From Lingula anatina (Eukaryota; Brachiopoda; Lingulata; Lingulida; Lingulidae): a stretch of 64,000 nucleotides of DNA. Where the stretch lies: contig NW_019775081.1 of assembly GCF_001039355.2 (NCBI RefSeq), positions 274,764 through 338,763 on the forward strand, read 5' to 3'. Every line of letters begins with the position of its first letter. Within the stretch, counting starts at the first letter, position 1. Both the position numbers and the translations under genes were made by a program. The notes below the pieces were generated by a model. The model ran no database searches. It was not told the DNA's origin and saw only the letters and a program-made list of their open reading frames with translations. This document shows positions 47,184 to 58,104 of this stretch, piece by piece.

Positions 47184-50100
47184 TGTGCCGATAACTAGTT
47201 TTAACATTGGGAGTGAGAATACTGTATATTGTGTTAAATGTGACCCGTATATTATGTTAAATATGGCACGCATATTGTGATTAACAATGCACCATACAGG
47301 GATGAAGCTCTGATATGTACTAATCGGGTCATTGTTGAAACATCTCCTTCTAACCATTAAGTTGCCTTGGTCATTTTTAAGCATAAGTTAATTTTTTTCA
47401 ATATTTCAATCACCGAACTCTCCATTTATGTTATAGTGGATAATACAGTTGTGTTTTAGTTCACTAAACCATCATTTCCTTCTTAGTGCATGTACAATCA
47501 GTATTTAGTTGCAAAATACATATTTATATTATTATGGCTTAAATATATCACCGATTCACTTTTATCTTTCAAATCCAGTCCCAGGAATAGTGGACCGCTT
47601 TCGTGGTATACCGTACGCAAAACCGCCTGTGGGAAGACTGAGATTCGCCAATCCCGAGCCACATCCCGGATGGGGAGATACAGTACTACTGGCCCAACAA
47701 TTCGGTCCCCACTGCCCGCAGAGTGATAGCGATATATCCCTCTTTGCCAACCTAGGACGAACAATCACCAACATCACACGTGACGAAGATTGTTTGTTTT
47801 TGAACGTGTACGTGCCACGCGGGGTTGATGTTCTACGTGCGACGGGCGTTCGTCTGGCGGTTTTGATTCACTTTCACGGCGGGGCTTTTAAAACAGGCTC
47901 AGGTGCGTCTTTTAATGGGGATATCCTTGCGCTGGAGTCCGATGTCATCGTCGTCACTATAAACTACAGATTGGGTTTTCTGGGGTTCTTCAGCACGGGG
48001 ACTGACGAGGCAAGAGGAAATTACGGTCTGTATGACCAGCACTGGGCTATTAAATGGGTACGAGAGAACGCTGAGGCATTTGGCGGAGACCCTGATCGCA
48101 TCACTTTAATTGGTGATTCTGCAGGAGGAGCGTCGGTAGATTTTCAGATGATCTCTCCCCTAAACCGTGGTTTGATCCAGGGAGGGATATCTGCCGAAGG
48201 GTCGAGCTTGGCTCCGTGGTCTCTGACCGAGTCTCTCAACGTCAGTCTTGAGTTTTCTAAAATGGCCGGTTGTGATATGGATGAACCTTCGGCAAGACTC
48301 CGCTGCCTCCGCAGTAAGGATGCCCAGGAATTGGTAGAGATAAAAGAGAAAAGGTTGCGTGGTGTACTCAATTGGCGACCAGGTATTGACGGGGTTTTGA
48401 TCCCAGTGCATCCGCGAGATCTCTTGAGAAAAAACGTGACATCCGGGCTTCGATATATGACTGGCTTTTCCTCCCACAGCGCCAGCATCTTTGCACTTCC
48501 AGTGGCTGGGGATCCCCCTACCGTTGCCCAGCAACGCATCAATCTTGAAACGTTTGCATCACTCGCCTATCACCTCAAAACGAAAAGCGCCAGGGTCGCC
48601 TTTGCCAGGTCGATGCTTCATGAATACGGCCTCCTCCAAGACCCCATGGAGCCATTGGAAATCTTGACACGTCTGGTACAACAGAACACCGACTTTCTCT
48701 TTGGAATGCCTGCAGAGGAGTCGGCGAGACTGAACGCAGCGGGAGGTGCCACAGCGTACAAATACACATTGTCGGTCCGTCTTGGCCATCCACCTTCTTA
48801 CCTTCCCAAGGCGCCTTTTGTACGAGCTGATCACTTTGACACTCGCATTCTGTATTTTGGTGTTTTTGAAGAGCACCCGGAGCTTTATAATTTGACGGCT
48901 GAGGAAATGGAACTTGGAAGAAGTATAAGACGATATATAGCTAACTTCGCAAAATATGGGTAAGGGCTTATCAATATGCGTAATTAAAGCATGTATGATA
49001 CATGCAATTGTTAATGAAAACACGGTGTATATAAAGTTTCAATGGCCATAATGTCGATGAATTTTCATTAATCCAAACTTCCTGTCTTGAAAAGGGCTCA
49101 TCACAAGCATGACGTCAGGATGTCGTTTTTATGTCGTACTGACGTCGAAATAACGTCATAAACATATAATTTCATTCTTTTCTGTTTTCTAAGCATTCAA
49201 CACTCTCGTCCTTTCAGTGACCCAAACATCGGTGACCCGGTCAGTGTCCAGTGGCCAGAATACACAGCGTCCTCCGGACAATTTATCAACCTAGACACTC
49301 CAACTACCGTAAAAACATTCGATAGGGAGCGCCAGTATCTTTTTGTCACCGAGGTCATTCCTGCAATAGTGAAGCTTGGTCTAGAGGCTGACGCGATGGC
49401 CACACGCTCTGGACAATTCCAACCATGCCTTGGAATTGATTGGAGAGCGTATCAAACGCCCTCTTTCCTCAGGTATCAGTATTTAATGAGGCTGATGAGA
49501 TATGCTTAGAAAATCCCAATGAAAAGGATATCTCCGAAGATTCCTTTGGGTGTACGAGGTTTAGCACGGGCATAAACGGGAATAGATATGACCTCCTCCA
49601 GATATTTGCATTTTTTTAATTTCCAAAGTACAAGTATGTTCAATACTTTACTGTGCGATTAAAGATCTAATTAGTTGAATCGTAAAAGTAGTTCAACGCT
49701 ATTTTTCTCTGTATTTGTTATGATAAAAACATCGCTTACCTCATTGATTTCCTGTTGTACTTTCTTCTGAACATGTGGCTCATTCACCATATGGACAAGG
49801 GACCATCTCAAAGTATTGGCCGTTGTGTCGGTGCCGGCCATGTACAGATCGGCGATTGTGCGAAAAAAGTTCTTCTCTAAAATTTGATTTGAGTAGTAAT
49901 TGTGAATTAAAATGCCAGAGAAAATCTGATTAAAAGGATAGAGAGCACAAATGGGTGTAACACTAATACTATTTCGATATAATATAAATGTGAAAATACT
50001 TATTGAAAAAACTCAGGAGAATATTTTCAGACAAAAATAATTGGGATAAATTTAGATTTATAAAACCGAAAAGCCAATTATGCAAAATCGGCTTTGCAAC

Positions 50101-52033
50101 ACTGTTCTTATATTTTTTCACACTATTAAGAATACTTATTGACCCATTATAATTGAGAACAAACACTTCACATTGTTACACAAGGGGCTTAGTTAAAAGA
50201 GTGATGGATGTTCCGTAAAACGCAACTTAGTGGTCAAAGGGTAGAACTTAACCCCTAAACTGACGATACGCATTGTGTGATATTAAACATGCTTCCTGTC
50301 GAATAGCGGTCGAGTTTTATAAAAATGAAACGATTGCAACATTACCTGGGCCAGTAGCATTCTTTTTATTAGGGTCCATTCAGAAAAGATGATCCGAGTA
50401 CTAACCGCCGTGGTGGCAGGAAGACCAACGGGAATCAGCGGCATAGGCCTATAGCTTTTGAAGTGTGACTGGCCATATATAGTCGGCGGATCAGTTAGTA
50501 CTCGGATCGTCTTTTCTGAAAGACCCCGTAATCATACCAGTGAAGACCTCAGGATCCTGTCCCTCTTGGGTGACCTTTATAAAGAGGTCAATGAAGTCCC
50601 GGATGTCATTTGGATCAAAGGTCTGGCGGTGTCGTTCCAGTTCTTGTGCAATCAATTCACGTAGACGATCTACGAGGGCAAATATTTTCTTTGTCTAAAA
50701 CAAAATTGAAAATGTATGCCTATTTATCTACCTTAACAAGATACTAAACCCTACTCCGAATGACCGGTTCATTACAATAGGATAAAATCTGATACAAAAT
50801 GCGATTGTTCTATCGGGATAGAAGTTAAATTCATTTTACGTCAATTCCAAGGCCAGTACGTGTATTGGCATGCATGTACCTAGAGAGATTTAAGCAGTAC
50901 AGTATTTCAGTTATTTATTATAGATAAAGCAATTCACAAAAAATTATTTCAATTTAATTATATATTACCGGCGTAAAAACGCGTCCAAAGTCTGTGAAGA
51001 TTAGAATTCCGGTAAGTAACCGCAAGGTCTGATCCACATTCGTCAACATTTCTGAAGGTTCGTCATAATTCCACCTGTAAATAGACAGAGTCAATATGAC
51101 ACATTGTCCCTTAACGCCCACATTGAGCTTCATAGTTTATGCATTTATTTTTACGAAAAGACTATCATTTACAACTAGCATTCTTCTTCACGTACTGGTA
51201 CTACATGTACATGTACATGCCATTCGTAAGGACTATTGATATTGAAAGACACAATGTAGTTTCTAGTACTGGTAATCGTTGAAACTCGGGGTTGAAACGG
51301 TAGGAGCTTGCCAAGGCATGGAATTGAGATACCAGAAACATATAAGTATGAAACTTAATGTACCAGCACTCTCTTCTAAGGTAAATTTCTGGTCCCTTAG
51401 TTTAGATTGATCAAGACTTTGTAAAAAAGAAAAAAAACTACCTCGTGCCAAAAACAACTATAGAAATGATGTTGCTGACAGCCTTTCCAATTCTGTCCCT
51501 GGGAGAGAAAGGATTTCCATTTTCATCTTCCATACTTTGCACCAAGTATCTAGCCTCGTCTTGAATCCTTTCTTGCAAACTATGTTTGCCCACTCCGAGA
51601 TCTCGAAAAGACGAGAGTGTGAAACGCCTGAGTTCTTTCCATGCATGGCCAGAATTCATTATAACTCCAGCTCCTGTAACGAAAATAAATATGCTAATTA
51701 ATATAAGTAACATTTTGAGTTTGAATTATTCGGAAATTATATTTATAAAACATTTATATACCGGTATAAACATTAAATTAAGGATTTTTTTTTACTAAAT
51801 AACTTTACTCAGTGACAGCATAAATGCACATATAACATTACATTCTTCAAGATTTGAGTGAAACTGTAACTGCACGCTTACAGTACTGTGATCTACCATT
51901 CAGTTCCAGCATGTTAGTATTCAATGATAAATAAATAATACAGATTAATGAATGAATAAACGTGTCCTCATATACAGACACGGAAGGTAAGCTCTTCCTT
52001 TTTTTGACACTGTGAATTGCCCGGTGCAGGGAG

Positions 52034-52091
<58 letters not shown>

Positions 52092-52895
52092 CACCTTGCT
52101 CAGTGCTAGTACATGTACACTTCACCTCTCTAACTTAAAGTTTCAGAGGTCATTCGTATATATATATATATTTTTATTAGCTTAAGTCTTTTCAGTACCC
52201 AGAGGTTCTTACACACGTACAATGCGTGACCTCTGCAACTTTTTTCACAATGCACTTTTGGGACGTGCGATAGATGACCTATTTAGAGGGTATTCAGAAC
52301 AAGTTGATCTGCTCTATTACAGATCCGGTGATCAAATATGGCCGACTCACTTAAAAAACTTGTCGCATTATCCCCCTAATAGACACTGAATAGATTCCCC
52401 CCAGGGATTAAGCGGTTAGCTTTCAAGTAGGTCGGCCATATTTGATTCGCGGATCTGCCAGCTCGCGGATCAACTTTGGCCGCGAATGCAGCCATTGTGA
52501 GTATACTTACCGTCCTTTCCCACAAGACGATCGAAGATATAAACCCAAAGCGGCCTTTCACTCACTGAACTCGCCTTCTTCACGAAGGCCTCTTGTTGAA
52601 GCTCTTTAGTCCCCAGTATCACCATGTGCTGTTCGCCAATTTTGATGTGCATGATATCTCCGTATGTATCATACCACGGAAGAAGATCTGTCGGTTGTCG
52701 TCTCCTACCGCTGATTATCAGCTGTGGGAGACAGCCCACCATGGGAAAACAGAAAGGCCCGGGCGGCCAGTTCACCCGAGGCGTCCGAGGCGTTAACGCC
52801 CACAGACTCAGCAACAATACTGCCACGAAGACCAGAACAGTGGCTGGACCAAGCGATGACAAAAGATCGCCCAGGAAAACTACGATATTTGCCAT
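41715..52895 (-). CDS. Cytochrome P450, CYP2-clan, eight exons
   Basis: Membrane-anchored haem monooxygenase, probably of the ER. Exons (minus strand): 52511-52895, 51442-51673, 50969-51074, 50538-50694, 49740-49876, 44471-44567, 43870-44076, 41715-41896. All junctions are in phase with GT/AG, giving 500 aa. In order: N-terminal hydrophobic anchor (about 15-34); proline-rich hinge with PPGP; C-helix WKELRRF in exon 2; I-helix AGTDTT at 307-312 (oxygen activation); K-helix EVFR at 364-367 (ExxR); FKPERW; haem loop FSTGPRVCLG at 438-447 with the cysteine ligand at 445. The RDLGVGK pattern after the C-helix and the IRDFIDLF stretch are typical of CYP2-clan enzymes, whose substrates are often steroids, fatty acids or xenobiotics. 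The exact subfamily cannot be given. A carboxylesterase-like gene lies antisense in intron 5, and a Tc1 relic lies in intron 7. Confidence 0.93.
41985..43647 (-). mobile_element. Degenerate Tc1/mariner transposon with intact ends
   Basis: Perfect 28-bp inverted ends starting CAGACTTGACATTTAATATG are flanked by TA on each side (41983-41984 and 43648-43649), the known Tc1/mariner target. The length is 1663 bp, usual for an autonomous member. Minus-strand transposase remains are readable: a DDE-domain piece at 42651-42884 with RFHLYRS, RVYRHPEEA and MVVIDENLNQIKYRN, and LPWSSQSPYLNHIDNMW at about 42491-42545. Frameshifts, stops and a Tyr in place of the catalytic Asp of the SPDLNP motif show that it is dead. 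It almost fills the last intron of the P450. Confidence 0.88.
45129..45235. mobile_element. Half-copy of the CAGTGGCGG element
   Basis: CAGTGGCGGATATAGAGGGG through CCCTCTTGAAATTAGAATTTTG and GCTGAATCACGGTT is the reverse complement of 38413-38530 with substitutions. It runs into an (ATTT)n microsatellite at about 45240-45300. Confidence 0.65.
45757..45870 (+). pseudogene. Relic of a second carboxylesterase exon
   Basis: AATAGTGAGCCGTTTGCGTA and ACACCGGATGGGGACAC align with the start of exon 2 of the intact esterase (47579 onward: AATAGTGGACCGCTTTCGTG; CATCCCGGATGGGGAGA), including the intron-like TTCAAATCCAG just ahead. The frame is destroyed. The stretch shows that the esterase was once present in at least two tandem copies. 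A MITE starts about 140 bp downstream. Confidence 0.75.
46007..46229. mobile_element. MITE, 'TTCCCACAGATTTAGATCGATC' family, copy 2
   Basis: The ends GACTGGGTTCCCACAGATTT and AAATATCTGTGGGAATGGTC mirror each other. Internal ATTGCTGTCAGCTT and AAGCTGACAGCAAT arms extend the hairpin. It is the same family as 25903-26117 and ends about 320 bp upstream of the esterase start codon. Confidence 0.75.
46553..49509 (+). CDS. Carboxylesterase/cholinesterase-like protein, nested in P450 intron 5
   Basis: Exons 46553-46694, 47579-48959 and 49218-49509 are in phase, giving 604 aa. A signal peptide (KIAHLAVCFYILVTTQPVLC) indicates secretion or ER entry. Alpha/beta-hydrolase family features: RFRGIPYAKPPVGRLRF, EDCLFLNVYVP, oxyanion-hole HGGAF (147-151), nucleophile motif GDSAGG with Ser228, and ADHFD with the probable catalytic His466. 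The acidic triad member normally lies in a (D/E)-E-G-S stretch. Here the corresponding residues are HSAS (347-350), so Glu appears replaced by Ser348. Hydrolytic activity is therefore uncertain, as in catalytically dead cholinesterase-like adhesion proteins. The last codons (after SFLR) run over a donor-like AG|GTATCAG, so the C-terminus may differ. Exon 3 ends 231 bp from P450 exon 5 on the other strand. Confidence 0.85.
47103..47182. repeat. (CA)n microsatellite in esterase intron 1
   Basis: Three blocks of CA units separated by ATACAAA and AT interruptions, about 80 bp in total. Confidence 0.95.
50372..50526. mobile_element. MITE abutting the P450 exon 4 splice donor
   Basis: The ends GGGTCCATTCAGAAAAGATG (then ATCCGAGTACTAAC) and GTTAGTACTCGGATCGTCTT (then TTCTGAAAGACCC) are mirrored over about 34 bp. 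The element begins about 11 bases inside the intron from the exon 4 donor on the minus strand. There is no ORF. Confidence 0.8.
52024..52090. repeat. (TA)n microsatellite in P450 intron 1
   Basis: About 33 uninterrupted TA units. Confidence 0.95.
52301..52476. mobile_element. MITE, 176 bp, in P450 intron 1
   Basis: The arms AAGTTGATCTGC...GATCAAATATGGCCGAC and GTCGGCCATATTTGATTCGC...GCGGATCAACTT mirror each other over about 50 bp. The right arm ends 35 bp before the P450 exon 1 donor on the minus strand. Confidence 0.75.
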
Positions 52896-54943
52896 GTTGG
52901 TCGCAGTTTTTTAAGGCCTACTTACAGAACGCTACCACAATCTTGCTGCACTATGGACGGTGACGATAACACAAAATACTCAATGTAGACGCGTTCTTTT
53001 GTATTAAGTACATGTGTACTGGGCACAATATGCCCTCTTTCGCTTAACTGGAAAAACGCAATAGACCGAACAATGTAATCAATAACACAGCGAATAATAC
53101 AGCAGTTGGTACATTATATTTGCTCTATTGCAACCTGGATAGTTGATGGAATACTATACGCGTTTGCATGCCCCATTTATTAGAGTCATATTTTCTGTTT
53201 CTCCATGTACTGCAAAGAATTAGCTTACCTTTCTCAAGACCTCCAACCTAAAAACGATAATACCCTTCAAATAAAAATACCCAACGATGTTGAAATTAAA
53301 TAAATTCTCTTTTATATTTAGGGCAATTTTATGTTTTTTGTTTTATTTATTTATTTATTTCATTTTTTATTTTTTGCGTTTTTATGTATTTATCCATCTT
53401 TTAAGGGTTTTGTATCAACAAGCAAACCAATTAATAAATAAATTGACTTTCGCCTCCCGTGTTTGCGCTCCCAGTGTACTGGTATGGTTGCATGCAGCAA
53501 GTCCCGCGTGTCATACACAGTGGAGAGCCAGTCAGGTCCATTTGTCTTTGCCTGGTATTGTAATTAGTAAGTCCATGGAGGTCACCATAGATTTTTTCTA
53601 CGGTATATGAACCACCGAGGAAACACCCAGGGTCATCTTGAACATATTCACTCAACCTAGGGCCCTCTCCTCTTTAATTGATACAGTCCACGATTAACAG
53701 CCATGTAGGATTGCGCGCTCGGCTATATGGAAACGAAAGTCTACACTTGAGTCTGTGGTCCACGCTAGAAATTTTAAGTTCTCTCCATCTTGTTCAGTGC
53801 GCATGGGGGGGAATGGAAATACCTTCTGTGGTGCCTATTAGGCATGCGGTCATCACACTGGGGGGGGGGGGTGCTCTTGACTGTTGTCACACCACATCTG
53901 TAGTAGAAGGAAAACTCTGATGCAACTGCAAAGCAGACAGGCAACCCTTGTTTGCACCCTGTCGTGCATGGAGACATGGAAACAAGGAGCTAGGCATTAA
54001 ACTAAATAGCAAAAGATTAATCAGAGTATAAAGGAATTGGTGAGGATAAACCACTACAAAATACGCAAATAAGGTAAATAAGCACATGTTTCTCAAGACT
54101 GGAAAAATAAAGCGGAACAAAAGTGTTGAGAAAAAGTTTTTTGTGGTAAACTTTGGTACTGTGTATTGCACTAAGCAGACTGCACTAAAAATTCTGTGGG
54201 TGCTTTTTAATAAGTCGACACAAATTCAATTAAAAGTACCCCTATAATACGGTTGCTCTGCCGTGCCCGTACGGGGCACCGGTAGTATTAATTAGGTCGA
54301 GTTTATATTATCGAAGGAAAGAGAAACATTCAAACGGGTGTTTTGGGGAAGATGTGGTCATCGGTCTTTCTACAACAAAGAATTTTGTAGTTTGAGCAAT
54401 AAAAGAAGCCTTCAGATGAATGCTTTCTGGGGTAACGGTTCAAGACTGTTTTATAGTATGTACCCGTCTTCCCTTGTGTGCCCCCTCCTGAGTTAAACAG
54501 ATTTATATAATATTAAGTAAACGGTTCTCTCTTGAACATCGTGAGCAGCAGCATCGGACGTTCTTCGCCAACGTGGAACCTGATACAATATGTTGAGGTA
54601 GGGTGTTATATTTATCTTAGTTCCAAACCTTCATTCATAAAAAAATATAGAATCAAATCCAAGATATAGTCAGACACCAGGCCGTGAACTTGACTCCGCC
54701 CCTCAACTGAAACATCCAAAAACCGAGATTGCTCAAAGTAAAACCAGATTGTATCCACAAGAACGTTCATCTCGCCATGTAGTAGGCCTACTGCTTGGAA
54801 AGATCAGCAATAGGAACCTGTAATAATATATTTGTATAATGTTTAGAATGTAGCAATAGACAGAGCGTTTGTCCAGGGAATTGCAATAAATTCCTGATAT
54901 TTTAATGGAGAGATTTAAATGTTGATCATTTGTTATCTTACAG
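52896..54943. other. Stretch between P450 5' end and orphan gene family
   Basis: No gene is called. A minus-strand open frame at 53431-53655 (74 codons, containing DDPGCFLGGSYTVEKIYGDL) is richer in GC than its surroundings and could be an isolated or fossil exon, but has no recognised domain. A block at 54541-54630 is repeated at 55985-56085 (see findings). Confidence 0.4.
54541..54630 (+). repeat. Possible first-exon copy of the orphan gene (paralogue of 55985-56085)
   Basis: AGCAGCATCGGACG, a CCAACGT(A/G)(A/G)AACCTGATACAA word and ATGT(T/C)GAG|GTAGG(G/T) are shared by the two blocks, followed by GTTATATTTA(T/C)CTT. The conserved GT context after ATGTNGAG looks like a splice donor. Phase with later exons could not be reconciled, so a 5'UTR exon is the safer reading. 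Confidence 0.4.
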
Positions 54944-55041
54944 ATGGAACATGGAAAAAATTCGTTTCCAGCGCAGGCTGGGTGATTGAGGTCTTAAATA
55001 CCATTCTGGTTTATGGTTCTGGGTATTCGGGTATAGTTGAC
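54944..55041 (+). pseudogene. Isolated exon of the orphan gene family, truncated
   Basis: After a good acceptor (TTGTTATCTTACAG), the frame reads KKFVSSAGWVIEVLNTI, then GSGYSG. This matches the final exon of the gene at 61756-63194 (GFVSNVGWVIEVINNI, GTGYTG). Similarity ends about where a partial MITE begins (from about 55040), and stops follow. It is probably a second, interrupted family member, or an exon whose remainder lies elsewhere. Confidence 0.6.
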
Positions 55042-55175
55042 TATCGTTTAACTATCGTTTAGCAGCTTAAGCAGGCGTGGCAGACATTTAAGCCACTAAA
55101 GCTGAAAGCAATTAAGCAAGAAACCCTGTGGAGATGGACCAATTCTGTTGGATCGATCCAGGAATGGAAACCCAG
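55040..55175. mobile_element. Partial MITE, 'GATCGATC' family, copy 3
   Basis: GGCAGACATTTAAGCCACTA, GCTGAAAGCAATTAAG and the TGGATCGATCCAGGAATGG end resemble the right half of the element at 46007-46229. The left half is missing. Confidence 0.6.
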
Positions 55176-56604
55176 TAACATGTGCTATTGGTGCACATTT
55201 TTGTCTTGTTCTGAAATAAATAAAAAATGACTCACTTTGTTTTCTGAAATGCATACCAGTATGTTGAAATGCATACCAGTATGTTGTAAAAATACCAACT
55301 CTCATTTTCTACCTTACTTGCAATTATCATAACTGACCACCCGGCATGGAATGTTACAAATGCAACTGAACATTCTGTATACTGAATAGGTGTGGAAGGT
55401 AACCAGTATTTCATGATCAGGTACACATCACAGAGACAGGAATGGTATAAGAAAATTGGTCAGATATAGTTACCGTAAAAGACTTTTAATCACAAGTACT
55501 AGAGCTGTATTACAGTAATAAACCATGGTGTCCTGTAAACTACACACAAAACTTACTTTTTAATATGTCCCCCGACCGTTGATGATACGGTCTATACGGT
55601 GATGCCGTGAAGCCAGTGACGGTCGGGTGTGAGTTGTCTACAGTTGGTCCCTTTCTTCCAACAAAATACTACGACCTGATCTGTACTTTAACTGCAATGC
55701 ACCCTACGAAACAACATAAGCAATTCGCCATTGCGTTGACTTTATCTTAAATTACATGACAACGCCAAATTTTACTCAATGTAGTCCTATAACATAGACT
55801 CGTGCCCGACCGCGAGAGGAGTTGCTATGGCAGATTTTAACCCAACCTTTCGTTAAATCTCGCTCTTATATATCTAGGTCTCGTTTGACGTCATCTGCTG
55901 CGCAGATATTCAAAATAGGCTATCTCGAGCAGCCCGTATCATTAAAATGTTACGCTGACGGTACTTTAAGCACAATCCCCAGATTTTGAGAAGCAGCATC
56001 GGACGAGCTTCACCAACGTAAAACCTGATACAAGATGTCGAGGTAGGTCGTTATATTTACCTTCGTTCCGAACCTTTAACCGTGGAATTGTAGCAATTTC
56101 AGTGTGATAACTTTAAGCGGCATTTTGATGTAGACGGTAAGGTAGACGAATCAGATAAATGCTCATGGCCCGGATGGAATATATGTCAATCTACATACAA
56201 AAATAAATGAATAAATAAATAAATAAGTAAATAAAAAATGTAAAACACGTCGCAAGTTTTTGAGCATTCAGATTATAATCAACGTTGATATGGTTTTCTC
56301 AACATCTTCAGTTCCTGAAAATAGATTGAAAATGAAAGGTTGAAAATTAAAATTAACCTGTGATAAGTTTACAATTTTAAGGTAATCTGTTGATTGCATA
56401 AATGCTGCCGTTGTAGAACAAAGCCATTTGATAGGTTGGCCTGTGTTATATGCTTGCAATAATCAGTCTTTCTCGTCAAAATGAAGCATCGGTGTCCGGT
56501 ATTGGTGTTCGGAACCGCACAATAAATAAAAAGTATAAACAGGCTTGAAATACGGACACCGTTATATAAGATATATCGGATAACGCATTAATACTGCTTT
56601 CCAG

Positions 56605-56927
56605 GGCCCGGTTGCACCAACCGGTCGTAAGTGAGGCGTAGCATTTGCGCCGGGTACACCGGGCGCAAAATTCTACGCCCGAGAAAAGCCAGTTGCACCA
56701 AACTGGAGTAGTGTTTACGTCGGTCTTAACTTAGTCGTAAATTTACGCCTGCTAGTTAGGTGGAGTAAGTCGGTCGTAGCTCGTTTTCCACTATGGCTAG
56801 GTTGGCACAGAGAGAGTTTGATGACAATTATCGTAGTTAACGTAGATTATGTGGGTTGTTTTTTGTTTGTTTCTTACACAAAACTTCCGTCTGTATAGCT
56901 TGGTTTTTAAAAAACTAATTTTATACA

Positions 56928-56976
<49 letters not shown>

Positions 56977-57894
56977 GATTATTAAATACATTATGTGTGT
57001 AGCCACGTACATGTACATGCATGTGTTCAAATTAAATCTTACCACTCATGTCGACACGCCTTGGCTCTCAGCAGTACGGTTTCTTTAATTCTTTTCACAA
57101 TTTTTGACAAACCATAACTAGCCATAGTCATTTTTTATTCAAATTTTATTTCATTCATACTTTACTATATATAAACATAGAGACGAAAGCTTAAAATATC
57201 AACATTTTAAGGCTCATACAATATGTATTAGGTCTCTTGTATTTCTCAATCTCCAAGATGTAAGCTCGATTGAATTAAATGATACCTCACGGTGTAACCA
57301 TAGATAAAAAAGGTCATGAAATTGAAGTAAATTTTTTAAAAAGAAAGCAATGCTGGCTTTTTTGGATTATTTTCAGACTCAAATGTTCCAATAACAAATG
57401 TGAAAGTGTTCAAATCCATTAATAGAAATACGTACTGCCTCCAACGCGTTTTTCTCATTTACAACAGCATACTATAATAGCATACGATAGCATACTATAA
57501 TAATATTTTGATTCGGAATATATTTACGATTTTATTGCTATATATCCAAGGCAACAGCAAAGTTAACGTATTTTGACGTTCTTATTTCTAAATCAAAATG
57601 GAATAATGTAGCTCATGAATTTCTCCGTCACTGAAATGCTCCTTTTGTGTTTATTTATGTCATCATTCCATTATGACTGCAGCTGAGAATTCCTCATTTG
57701 CCCAATTATACCATCCACGTGTTGTTGGCCAGAGGCGCAACGGAGCGTTACTCGGGCGTAGTTACGACGATCAGTTTTTGTCTTGGTGCAACGGGCGTAA
57801 GCAGGGAGAGTAAACCTGGCGCACGGACGCCAGGCGTTGCGGTTTACGACAGTCGTAGCCGAGTAAATTTACGCCCTGTTGTTGCAACCGGGCC
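56605..57894. mobile_element. Non-autonomous element, 1290 bp, GGCCCGGTTGCA ends, CAG duplication
   Basis: The left end GGCCCGGTTGCACCAACCGG mirrors the right end, which closes GTTGTTGCAACCGGGCC. CAG precedes (56602-56604) and follows (57895-57897). Subterminal GGGCGTA/TACGCCC words are dense in both arms (56630-56770 and 57740-57870). The centre is AT-rich, contains a (TA)n tract at about 56932-56972, and has no transposase. The 3-bp duplication would fit PIF/Harbinger, but that is an inference. Confidence 0.75.
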
Positions 57895-58104
57895 CAGATT
57901 CGCGGTCAAAACATCAACGTGTAAATCGCTATGAGGAAATCCAACGCTGACAACAATAACCAGTTTCAATCATTTAATATTCACTCGCTTCTTCGGGTGC
58001 ATTCTGCTGATTGTGGAAAGTCCCACTCTTTAGAATATTATACAAGCAAGGATTCTTAAAGTTAACTTTTAAATCTGATAAATTTTAATTAAAATTGTTA
58101 ATAA

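Noticed and set aside
48144-49023. Several minus-strand frames of 120-154 codons
   Set aside because: Antisense shadows of esterase exon 2.
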